Shown piece after piece: positions 56,867 to 64,000 of a stretch of DNA of 64,000 nucleotides. The position numbers and the translations under genes were made by a program. Numbering within the stretch: the stretch's first letter is position 1; every line of letters starts with the position of its first letter. The stretch comes from Nonomuraea turcica (GTDB lineage Bacteria > Actinomycetota > Actinomycetes > Streptosporangiales > Streptosporangiaceae): positions 186,001 to 250,000 of the forward strand of contig NZ_JAUZQF010000004.1 in NCBI RefSeq assembly GCF_030718205.1, in the 5' to 3' direction. The notes under the pieces are model-generated. The model saw only the letters and a program-made list of their open reading frames with translations, had not been told where the DNA came from and did not search any database.

Positions 56867-58335
56867 TGGCGATCATCTGCGTGGACGCGGGGACCACCGT
56901 CATCAAGGCGGTCGCGTACGACGCCGCGGGCGCGGAGTCGGCCGTCGCCCGGCGCGAAACCGTGGTGTCCAGGCCCGCGCCCGGCCACGCCGAGCAGGAC
57001 ATGCGCGCGGTCTGGGACGCGGTCGCGGCCACGGTCCGCGAGGTCGCGACCGGGAACGTCGACTTCCTGGCCGTGACGGCCCAGGGCGACGGCTGCTGGC
57101 TGGTCGGCGCGGATCTCGAGCCCACCGGTCCGGCCATCCTGTGGAACGACGCCCGCGCGGCGGCGACCGTGGACTCCTGGACGCGGGAGGGACGGGCCGC
57201 GGCGGCCTTCCGGATCAACGGCTCCTCGGCCGCCTCCGGGCTGCCGCACGCGATCCTGACCTGGCTGCGCGCCCACGACCCCCAGCGACTGGACCGGTCG
57301 GCCGCCATGCTCACCTGCGGCGGCTGGATCTTCGCGAAGCTGACCGGGGAGCTGGTGGCGGATGAGTCGGACGCCTCGGCTCCGTTCATGGACCTGCGGG
57401 CACGGGCGTACTCCCCCGACCTGCTCACCCTGTTCGGCCTGGAGCAGGCCGAGCGGCTCCTTCCACCGGTCCGCTCCTGCCCCGTCGCCGAGCTCACCCC
57501 GGATGCGGCGCGGGCGCTGGCGCTGACCCCGGGGACGCCGGTCGTCATGGCCCCGTACGACATCGCCGCGACGGCGCTGGGCGCGGGCGCGGTCGCGCCC
57601 GGGCAGGCGTGCGGCATCCTCGGGACCACGCTGTGCACAGAGGTCGTCGTCGGCTCTCCCGAGCTGGACGGCGAGCCGATCGGCATCACGATCGCGTTGC
57701 CCGGCGGCTACCTGCGGGCGTTCCCCACGTTCGCGGGCACGGAGGTGGTGCAGTGGACGTGCCGCCTGCTGGGGTTGCGCGAGCCTGCGGAGCTGGGCGA
57801 GCTGGCCGGGCTGAGCGCGCCGGGAGCGGGCGGGCTGACGTTCCTGCCTTACCTGTCGCCGGCCGGCGAGCGGGCGCCCTTCACCGACCCCCTTGCCCGG
57901 GGCGCGATGCTCGGCATGTCGTTCGAACACGGCCGTGAGCACGTCGCGCGGGCGGCACTCGAAGGGCTCACCATGGTGATCAAGGACTGCCTGGCGGCCA
58001 CCGGCGCCGCGCCCACGGAGCTGCGCGTGTGCGGAGGCGGATCCGCCAACGCCGCCTGGCTCGGGATGATCGCCGACGTCACCGGGCTGCCGGTGCGGCG
58101 CTCGGCCGACGCCGAGGTGGGGGCGCGGGGCGCGTACCTGGTGGGCCTGGCCGCCACGGGCGCCGCGCCGTCGGTGGCCGCGGCGGCGGCCGATCACGTA
58201 CGCCTGCGCGACGCGGTCGAGCCCGACCCCGGGCGGCAGGACTTCTACGCGCGGATGTTCGCCGACTTCCTGACCCTGCGCGAGGCCAACGCCGGTTCGT
58301 GGCCGCTGCTGGGCGAGCTGAGGGACCGTTCATGA
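56866..58335 (+). CDS. FGGY family carbohydrate kinase (first of two)
   Basis: 489 residues, ATG sharing a base with the permease stop (TGATG). The N-terminal ATP phosphate loop is DAGTTVIKAVAYDAAG, with a substrate-side block AILWNDARAA and the C-terminal FGGY signature region (LPYLSPAGERAPFTDPLARG, RVCGGGSANAAWLGMIADVTGLPV). It phosphorylates the imported sugar or polyol. Related to xylulokinase, AI-2 kinase and erythritol kinase; I cannot choose between them. Overlaps the second kinase by ATGA. Confidence 0.88.
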   Translation: MAIICVDAGTTVIKAVAYDAAGAESAVARRETVVSRPAPGHAEQDMRAVWDAVAATVREVATGNVDFLAVTAQGDGCWLVGADLEPTGPAILWNDARAAATVDSWTREGRAAAAFRINGSSAASGLPHAILTWLRAHDPQRLDRSAAMLTCGGWIFAKLTGELVADESDASAPFMDLRARAYSPDLLTLFGLEQAERLLPPVRSCPVAELTPDAARALALTPGTPVVMAPYDIAATALGAGAVAPGQACGILGTTLCTEVVVGSPELDGEPIGITIALPGGYLRAFPTFAGTEVVQWTCRLLGLREPAELGELAGLSAPGAGGLTFLPYLSPAGERAPFTDPLARGAMLGMSFEHGREHVARAALEGLTMVIKDCLAATGAAPTELRVCGGGSANAAWLGMIADVTGLPVRRSADAEVGARGAYLVGLAATGAAPSVAAAAADHVRLRDAVEPDPGRQDFYARMFADFLTLREANAGSWPLLGELRDRS

Positions 58336-59768
58336 GCGTCTGGATCGGCATCGACCTCGGCACGCAGAGCGTGCGGGCGATGGCCGTCGGCGAGGGCGGC
58401 GAGGTGCTCGGCGCGGCCGGTCGCCCGCTGACCAGCCGCCGCGACGGGCCCCGCCACGAGCAGGACCCCGAGGAGTGGTGGCGCGCGCTGGCCGCCGCCA
58501 CCCGCGAGGCGCTGCGCGACGTGCCCTCTTCTCTGGTGGCGGGCGTGGCCGTGGCCGCCACCTCTGGAACGATCCTGCTCACGGACGCGGCCGGCCGGCC
58601 GCTGACCCCGGCGCTCATGTACGACGACCGACGAGCCGACGCCGAACGGGTCAACGAGGTGGGCGCGCCCGTGTGGGAGCGGCTCGGGTACCGCCGGATG
58701 CAGCCCAACTGGGCGCTGCCGAAGCTGCTGTGGCTGCTCAGGGACGCTCCGGCCGGGGCCCGGCCGGCGCACCAGAACGACTTCGTGAACCGGCGGCTGG
58801 TCGGGCACGAGGTGCCTACGGACCTGAGCAACGCGCTCAAGACCGGTGTGGACCTGATCGAGGAGCGCTGGCCCGCCGAAGTGCTGGACCTGGTGCCTCC
58901 GGAGATCCTCCCCGAGGTCGTACGTCCGGGCACCCAGTTGGGGGTGGTCTGCGCGGCGGCCGCCGAGGAGACCGGCCTCCCGGCGGGCACACCGGTGATC
59001 GCCGGGATGACGGACGGCTGCGCGGCCCAGCTCGGCGCGGGCGCCACCCGGACCGGCAGCTGGAACTCGGTGCTGGGCACGACGCTGGTGCTCAAGGGCG
59101 TGACGAAGGAGCTGCTCCACGACCCGCTCGGCGTGGTGTATTCGCACCGCGCCCCCGACGGCTCCTGGCTGCCCGGCGGCGCTTCGAGCACAGGCGCGGG
59201 CGCCCTGACCCGCGACCTGCCCGGCCGCGATCTGGACGCGCTGAGCACGCAGGCCGCGGCGCGCTTTGGCGTCACGTCCGAAGGGCCCCTCTTCGTGCCC
59301 GTGACCTACCCGCTCGTGTCGCGCGGTGAGCGCTTCCCGTTCGACGCGCCCGACGCCGAGTCCTTCACGCTCGGTGAACCGGCCGACGACGTCGAACGTT
59401 ATGCGGCCATCCTCCTCGGGGCGGCCTTCGTCGAGCGCCTCTGCTTCGACCATCTCGACCTCCTCGGCGCTCCTGTGGACGGCGAGGTGATCCTGACCGG
59501 CGGCGCCACGCGCAGCGCCTTCTGGAACCAGCTGAGGGCGGACGTCCTGGGACGTCCCGTGACGCTGCGCGAGAACGCCGAGCCCGCGCTGGGCATGGCC
59601 GTCCTGGCCGGCGGCGACCCCAGCCGGATGATCAGGACCCGCGCGACAGTGGAACCGTCACGCACCGACCTGCGTGAGCCGTACCTGCGCTTCGTCGCCG
59701 AGCTGGAACGACGCGGCTGGCTTCAGGAACAGGCCGCGCGACACGCCCGCGAGAGGACCGCCCGATGA
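58332..59768 (+). CDS. FGGY family carbohydrate kinase (second of two)
   Basis: 478 residues. Phosphate loop DLGTQSVRAMAV, substrate region ALMYDDRRADAER, and the C-terminal ILTGGATRSAFWNQLRADVLGRPV with the adenosine-binding GGA motif. It differs clearly from the first kinase, so this is not a recent tandem duplication. Having two kinases suggests two substrates, two epimers or sequential phosphorylations in the same pathway. ATGA overlaps on both sides. Confidence 0.88.
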   Translation: MSVWIGIDLGTQSVRAMAVGEGGEVLGAAGRPLTSRRDGPRHEQDPEEWWRALAAATREALRDVPSSLVAGVAVAATSGTILLTDAAGRPLTPALMYDDRRADAERVNEVGAPVWERLGYRRMQPNWALPKLLWLLRDAPAGARPAHQNDFVNRRLVGHEVPTDLSNALKTGVDLIEERWPAEVLDLVPPEILPEVVRPGTQLGVVCAAAAEETGLPAGTPVIAGMTDGCAAQLGAGATRTGSWNSVLGTTLVLKGVTKELLHDPLGVVYSHRAPDGSWLPGGASSTGAGALTRDLPGRDLDALSTQAAARFGVTSEGPLFVPVTYPLVSRGERFPFDAPDAESFTLGEPADDVERYAAILLGAAFVERLCFDHLDLLGAPVDGEVILTGGATRSAFWNQLRADVLGRPVTLRENAEPALGMAVLAGGDPSRMIRTRATVEPSRTDLREPYLRFVAELERRGWLQEQAARHARERTAR

Positions 59769-60385
59769 CCGACCTCGTGCTCGTCCGCCACGGCGAGACC
59801 GTCTGGCACGCCGAGAACCGCTACGCCGGCGTCAGCGACATCGAGCTCACCCCGCGCGGCCACGCCCAGGCCGCCCAGCTAGCCGAATGGGCGGCACGAG
59901 CGGGCCTGTCGGCGGTATGGTCCTCCACGCTCAGCCGCGCCAGGATCACCGCCGAGGCGAGCGCGGCCAAAGCCGGCGTGGCACTCCGGACCGACCCCCG
60001 GCTGCACGAGCTGGACTTCGGGGAGGGAGAGGGCCTGACCTCGGCCGAGATGGCTGAACGGTTCCCCGGGGCACGCGCCGCCTTCGAGGCCGACCCCGCC
60101 GGGCACCCGCTGCCCGGCGGCGAGGACCCGCACGGGGCCGCCGCCCGCTTCGTCGCGGCCCTGCACGACATCGCCGCCGCCCACCCGGGCGGCCGAGTGC
60201 TGGTGGTCGCGCACACGACCGCGATCAGGCTGACCCTGTGCCGGCTGATCGGCGTGCCGCTCGGCGAGTACCGGCGGTTGTTCCCGCGTCTGGACAACTG
60301 CGCGCTGACCGAGCTGCGTCTGCGTGATGAGGGCGGGCGGGCCGCGTTGCTGCAGTACAACTCCCCGATTGGAGCCGTTCGTTGA
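59765..60385 (+). CDS. Histidine phosphatase (phosphoglycerate mutase-like)
   Basis: 206 residues. The RHG motif LVLVRHGETVWH (His10) gives the phospho-acceptor, with a second Arg in STLSRARITAE and the second catalytic His in VVAHTTAIRL; DFGEGEG is the acid loop. Probably a phosphatase that removes phosphate from a sugar-phosphate intermediate or side product of the operon's kinases. Its stop overlaps the TTG start of the next gene. Confidence 0.88.
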   Translation: MTDLVLVRHGETVWHAENRYAGVSDIELTPRGHAQAAQLAEWAARAGLSAVWSSTLSRARITAEASAAKAGVALRTDPRLHELDFGEGEGLTSAEMAERFPGARAAFEADPAGHPLPGGEDPHGAAARFVAALHDIAAAHPGGRVLVVAHTTAIRLTLCRLIGVPLGEYRRLFPRLDNCALTELRLRDEGGRAALLQYNSPIGAVR

Positions 60386-61386
60386 CCACCCGAGTCCTTG
60401 TCGCAGGCGACCACTTCGTCCAGAACCGCCTGCTCATCGACGCGCTCAGGCGCGAGGTCCCTGGCGAGGTGGACATCCGCGAGCTGACGCTGCCCTGGCC
60501 TGTGCAGCCGTTCGGCCGGGTCGGCGAGGTGGACGAGGCCTCGGACGTGGAGGACGAGCTGATCGAGGCGCTCCGCGGCGTCGAGGTCTGCGTGACCCAG
60601 ATGGCTCCCCTGACCAAGCGGGTCCTGGACGCCTCTCCCGACCTGCGACTGTTCTGCGTCAGCCGGGGCGGCCCGGTGAACGCGAATCTGGAGGCTGCGG
60701 CGCAGGCCGGCGTTGCGGTGACGTACGCGCCCGGCCGCAACGCGGTCGCCACCGCCGAGCACACGCTCGCCATGTTGCTGGCCGCCACCCGCAGGATCCC
60801 CCAGACCCACGCCGATCTCGCCACAGGCGTGTGGCGGGGCGACTACTACATGTACGACAACGTCGGCCCCGAGCTGGACGGCAGCACGGTCGGCCTGGTC
60901 GGCTACGGCGCGATCGGCCGCCGCGTGGCCCGCATGCTGGAGGGCTTCGGCGCGAGCGTCCTCGTCCACGACCCGTACGTCGACGTGCCCGGCCGGGTGG
61001 AGCTCGACGAGCTGCTGCGCCGCTCCCGCTTCGTCTCCCTGCACGCCCGCGCCACCCCGGAGACCGCCGGCATGATCGGCGCGGCCGAGCTCGCCACCAT
61101 GCCGCGCGGTTCGGTCCTGGTCAACTGCGCCCGCGGCGCACTGCTGGACTACGACGCGATGTGCGACGCGCTGGATTCCGGTCACCTGTTCGGCGCCGCG
61201 ATGGACGTCTTCCCCGAGGAGCCGATCCCGCCGGGCTCACGCCTACTCACGACGCCGAACCTGATCATGAGCCCGCACCTGGCCGGGGCCAGCAAGGAGA
61301 CGGCGATGAAGGCGGCCGCGATCGTGGCCGCGGACGTGGCCCGCTACGTGCGCGGCGAGCCGCTCCTCCACCCTGCCACTCCTTAA
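60382..61386 (+). CDS. D-isomer-specific 2-hydroxyacid dehydrogenase
   Basis: 334 residues starting with TTG 60382 (TTGA overlap with the preceding stop; GGAG seven bases upstream). The NAD motif is VGLVGYGAIGRRVARML, followed by the acidic end of strand 2 (VHDPYVD). Catalytic Arg in LVNCARGALLD, Glu in DVFPEEPIPPGSRL, and His in MSPHLAGASKET complete the GhrB/SerA type. It would interconvert a 2-keto acid and D-2-hydroxy acid, closing the sugar or polyol route. Last gene of the operon. Confidence 0.9.
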   Translation: MTTRVLVAGDHFVQNRLLIDALRREVPGEVDIRELTLPWPVQPFGRVGEVDEASDVEDELIEALRGVEVCVTQMAPLTKRVLDASPDLRLFCVSRGGPVNANLEAAAQAGVAVTYAPGRNAVATAEHTLAMLLAATRRIPQTHADLATGVWRGDYYMYDNVGPELDGSTVGLVGYGAIGRRVARMLEGFGASVLVHDPYVDVPGRVELDELLRRSRFVSLHARATPETAGMIGAAELATMPRGSVLVNCARGALLDYDAMCDALDSGHLFGAAMDVFPEEPIPPGSRLLTTPNLIMSPHLAGASKETAMKAAAIVAADVARYVRGEPLLHPATP

Positions 61387-62171
61387 AGGGCGACCCCTTG
61401 AGCGCTCCCGCGGACGCGCTGCAGGCTGCCGTCGGTGCCCGCCACCACGGTGACGGCGAAATCGTGGATACCGCCGGGTAGATCATCACCTGCGGCCACC
61501 ACCAGAGCGCCCTTCGACATGCCGAGACCGACGAGGGCGAGCAGGTCGCAGCCGCCGTCGGGCCGCCACGTGGTCAGCACCACGTCGGACTCGGCCAGGC
61601 GTACGGGCCGGTCGAGCTCGGCCATCCTGGCCAGCAGCGCCGCGTGCGACATGCGGCGGCCGTCGGCCAGCAGCAACGCGTCCTGGTGCGCGGCGTCGAG
61701 CGCGGGCAGCGCGATGGGCTCCAGCGTGAGCAGGGTGCGGAAGTCGATCGCCTCGAGCGCCGCACCGAGCGAGACGACCTGCCGCACCCGGGATCCGCGC
61801 GCCGCCTGCCTCGCCGTCTCGGCCAGGTCGGGTGTGGTGATCAAAGTGCGTGCGTCGCAGGCCAGCAGCCAGGCGGCCATGTCCTCGGCGCCGAGCGCGG
61901 GGTCGATGGGCGCAGCCACCCCTCCGGCAGCCAGCACCGTGTGCACGGCCAGCGTCTGCGCCCCCGCCGTCGACACGTGCACGGCCACGACCTGGTCGCG
62001 TCTGGCGCCCCCGCGCACGAGCCCGGACGCCGCCCTGGTCACGTCGGTCACCAGCCGCCGATAGCCGTAGACGTGGCCGCCGCGCAGGTCGACCAGCGCC
62101 GGCCGGTCACCGCGCTCGTAGGCCCGGTGGAACACCTCGCTGATCACGGTGGCCGAGGCGTCGGGCTGCAT
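61383..62171 (-). CDS. Degenerate AMP-binding (ANL) protein, N-terminal half only
   Basis: 262 residues from ATG 62171, against ~500 for a normal acyl-CoA synthetase. The N-terminal half of the ANL fold is recognisable (ALVDLRGGHVYGYRRL, GVAAPIDPALGAEDMAAWLL, SDVVLTTWRPDGGCDLLAL). The ATP phosphate loop (usually [ST]SGTTGxPKG) is deleted: the frame goes from DALLLADGRR straight to MSHAALLARM. The adenylate-forming core and C-terminal domain are absent. It cannot adenylate in the normal way; it could be a decayed gene or a non-catalytic partner. Stop overlaps the dehydrogenase stop. Confidence 0.75.
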   Translation of the reverse strand: MQPDASATVISEVFHRAYERGDRPALVDLRGGHVYGYRRLVTDVTRAASGLVRGGARRDQVVAVHVSTAGAQTLAVHTVLAAGGVAAPIDPALGAEDMAAWLLACDARTLITTPDLAETARQAARGSRVRQVVSLGAALEAIDFRTLLTLEPIALPALDAAHQDALLLADGRRMSHAALLARMAELDRPVRLAESDVVLTTWRPDGGCDLLALVGLGMSKGALVVAAGDDLPGGIHDFAVTVVAGTDGSLQRVRGSAQGVAL

Positions 62172-62499
62172 ATCCGCCAACGTACGACCGCCCCGGACGG
62201 CGCAGCGTCCACCGATCTATGGAGCCCTCTGTGCCTTGGGCGGGCCCGAGCCCTGCGCGGCTCGAGCCCGCTGCCGCGCGCCCGGAGCCGGACACCCACC
62301 CCTCCGAAGATGTCCGGCCCCTCGGCTGCGCGGCGTCCCCAACCGTAGAGCTACGCAAGGGGGCCGCACATGCATTGACATGGCCATACGACGATGCAGA
62401 AGGCAATATGTAGACGAGGCAGATATTACTATCCGTATTCGAGCAACTACTCTAGATAATCGGTGGTGAACTGTCGGTGCCCGTAGGCACACTCGAGTC
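62172..62499. other. Intergenic region with an AT-rich stretch
   Basis: 328 bases between two divergent genes, with no supported coding sequence. The last ~100 bases (62380-62465) are unusually AT-rich for this genome, with GCAGATATTACTATCCG and TACTCTAGATAATCGG. A TTGACA lies at 62375-62380 without a well-spaced -10. It presumably holds the promoter of the ABC exporter gene, and possibly regulator sites I cannot define. Confidence 0.5.
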
Positions 62500-64000
62500 A
62501 TGGCCGATGAGCCGTTAGAGCTCGGTGAGATCTCCTTCTCCGACTGGCATGCCCACACGGACAAGTTGGCGGACGTGCGCTTCCTGACCATCGCCAGGCG
62601 ACTGCCGTCGCTGGTGGCCCAGGCGATGCGCATGGCGTGGCGGGCCAGCCCGCGCGACACCGTGGCCACGGTCACGCTCAACCTGCTCGGTGGCGTGCTC
62701 ACCGCGTTCGGGCTGCTGGCCACGACAGGCGTGCTGACCGCGCTCTTCAGCGAGGGCCCGACCCCGGACCGCGTCGTGGCCGCGCTGCCCAGTCTGGCCC
62801 TGGTGGCCGCCGCGGCGGCGCTGCGCACGGCGGTGCAGGCCGGCGCGGGCTGGGCGCAGGCGCGCTTGGACCCGCAGGTCAGCCGTCTGACCGAGGAGCG
62901 GCTCTACGGCCTGACCAGCCGCGTCGACCTGGTCGCCTACGACGACCCCGAGTTCCACGACGCGTTACAGCGGGCCAGGCTGCGCGGCGTGGCCATGGCG
63001 GACCAGGTCGTGTCCGCGGCCGTCGACGTGCTGAGCGCCGCCGTCGGCATCGCCGCCGTGGCCGGCGTGCTGGGCGTCCTGCACCCGGTGCTGCTCCCGC
63101 TGCTCCTGCTGGCGGTGCTGCCGGACGCCTGGGCCATGGTCCGCAGCGCCAGGATGCGCTACGCCACCCTCTACGCCCTCATCCCCGCCAACCGCCGCAA
63201 ATGGATCATCGGTGAATTGCTGGCCAACCGCGAGCCGGCGGCGGAGGTCCGCTCGTTCACGATGCGCGGCTTCCTGCTGCGCATGTACGACGCTGTGGCG
63301 CGGGCCGAGCAGGACGTGATGCTCAAGCTGGCCAGGCGGCAGACCTTCGCCGGGCTCGCCGGCCAGGCGCTCGGCGGCCTCGGCACCGGCCTGGTCTACC
63401 TCGCGCTGGGCGTGCTCCTGGCGATCGGGGCGATCCCGCTGGCCGTGGCCGGCACGGCGGTCCTGGCCATCAGGTCCGCCCAGCAGTCGCTCGGCAATCT
63501 GATCTACGCCACCAACCGCCTCTACGAGGAGGGCCTCTACTTCACCGACTTCTTGGAGTTCTGCGCCGACGCCGAGCGCCGCGTGTCCGCGAGACGACCG
63601 GCCGCGATGCCGCCGGGCTTCCAGCGCATCACCGCCAGCGGCGTGACGTTCACCTACCCCGGCGCGCAAGCGCCGGCCCTGCGCGAGGTGACCATCGAGA
63701 TCAAGCAGGGTGAAGTGATCGCCTTCGTCGGCGAGAACGGCTCAGGCAAGACCACCCTCGCCAAGATCCTCTCGGGCCTCTACGAGCCGGACTCCGGGGT
63801 GGTCCTGTGGGACGACACCGACCTGAAACAGGTCAACCCGGAAGACCTGCGCCTCCGCACGGCCGTGATCGCCCAGGACCACACCCGCTGGCCGCTCACC
63901 GCCCGCTACAACATCACGATGGGCACCGACAAAGGGGACGAGTCCTTACACGCGGCCGCGGCGGTGGCGGGCGCCGATGAGGTCATCGCCGATCTGCCCC
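62500..64000 (+). CDS. ABC exporter, fused membrane and ATPase domains (3' end beyond window)
   Basis: The frame is open from ATG 62500 to the window end, about 500 residues. The first ~360 residues hold about five or six membrane helices, with 'YDDPEFHDALQRAR' typical of type I exporters. The ATPase begins near residue 375 with ITASGVTFTYPG, Walker A GENGSGKTT and Q-loop IAQDHTRWPLTA. Such half-transporters often export peptides or lipids and are frequent in natural-product clusters. The signature and Walker B lie outside the window. No ribosome site is visible before the ATG. Confidence 0.85.
   Translation, partial: MADEPLELGEISFSDWHAHTDKLADVRFLTIARRLPSLVAQAMRMAWRASPRDTVATVTLNLLGGVLTAFGLLATTGVLTALFSEGPTPDRVVAALPSLALVAAAAALRTAVQAGAGWAQARLDPQVSRLTEERLYGLTSRVDLVAYDDPEFHDALQRARLRGVAMADQVVSAAVDVLSAAVGIAAVAGVLGVLHPVLLPLLLLAVLPDAWAMVRSARMRYATLYALIPANRRKWIIGELLANREPAAEVRSFTMRGFLLRMYDAVARAEQDVMLKLARRQTFAGLAGQALGGLGTGLVYLALGVLLAIGAIPLAVAGTAVLAIRSAQQSLGNLIYATNRLYEEGLYFTDFLEFCADAERRVSARRPAAMPPGFQRITASGVTFTYPGAQAPALREVTIEIKQGEVIAFVGENGSGKTTLAKILSGLYEPDSGVVLWDDTDLKQVNPEDLRLRTAVIAQDHTRWPLTARYNITMGTDKGDESLHAAAAVAGADEVIADLP

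Noticed and set aside
55622..58197. Long minus-strand frames opposite the XylH-type permease and the first FGGY kinase
   Set aside because: Composition (His/Arg/Asp or Ser/Arg-rich) is typical of antisense frames; the plus-strand genes have all family motifs and overlapping junctions.
56866..59768. Two adjacent FGGY kinases considered as a recent tandem duplication
   Set aside because: The two proteins differ at most positions outside the family motifs; they are distinct subfamilies brought together.

Overview
This is a high-GC window of about 70% G+C, with many GTG starts and one TTG start, overlapping ATGA/GTGA gene junctions and AGGAGG-type ribosome binding sites. The gene families point to a filamentous or soil actinobacterium: SecA2, an F420-dependent LLM oxidoreductase, a DUF574-type SAM methyltransferase, DUF6458, DUF1876 and GPGG-type small proteins, many TetR/LacI/GntR/SorC regulators, and Ser/Thr kinases. 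A Streptosporangiaceae-like (for example Nonomuraea-like) host is my inference. I see no transposase, integrase, phage module or CRISPR array, so it reads as ordinary chromosome rich in accessory metabolism and regulation. One tRNA is present (tRNA-Lys, CTT).

Layout: 1-13.5 kb holds single genes and pairs. These include a TetR repressor with a divergent flavin monooxygenase sharing three operators, two DMT exporters (the second behind a leader-peptide/attenuator-like 5' region), SecA2, an SDR, topoisomerase IB, and a BON/metallophosphoesterase pair. 13.5-18 kb carries an F420 oxidoreductase, a transketolase and small stress or envelope proteins (ChaB, DUF6458). 18-26 kb is signalling: a kinase-fold protein lacking all catalytic residues fused to a STAND-like linker, a membrane helix and a beta-propeller, convergent with an active membrane Ser/Thr kinase, then a large LuxR-type ATPase regulator divergent from an AlkZ-like glycosylase. 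27-30 kb has a small HTH protein, a secreted phospholipase A2, a DUF4429/SHOCT protein and a stand-alone HD hydrolase resembling small alarmone hydrolases.

30-37.4 kb is a catabolic unit: a FadR-type repressor, a divergent oligopeptide/opine-type ABC importer (binding protein, permease, permease fused to ATPase, ATPase) and a DapA/NanA-type lyase. 37.4-44.7 kb contains housekeeping and redox genes: a nucleoside hydrolase, OsmC, a small ferric-reductase-like membrane protein beside ApbE, and an aromatic ammonia-lyase homologue missing the MIO triad. 44.8-52.5 kb contains a LacI repressor with three tandem operators in front of an amidohydrolase/cysteine-dioxygenase-like pair, an FhuF-type iron reductase under an iron box embedded in the upstream MFS gene, a second LacI regulator, and an ArsR-type regulator with a divergent MFS exporter.

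52.6-61.4 kb is a complete sugar or polyol operon: a SorC regulator, an ABC importer (binding protein, ATPase, permease), two FGGY kinases, a histidine phosphatase and a 2-hydroxyacid dehydrogenase. Almost all genes overlap by 1-4 bases, and matching candidate SorC operators lie before the regulator and before the transporter. The window ends with an AMP-binding fragment lacking the ATP loop and the start of an ABC exporter that runs off the edge.
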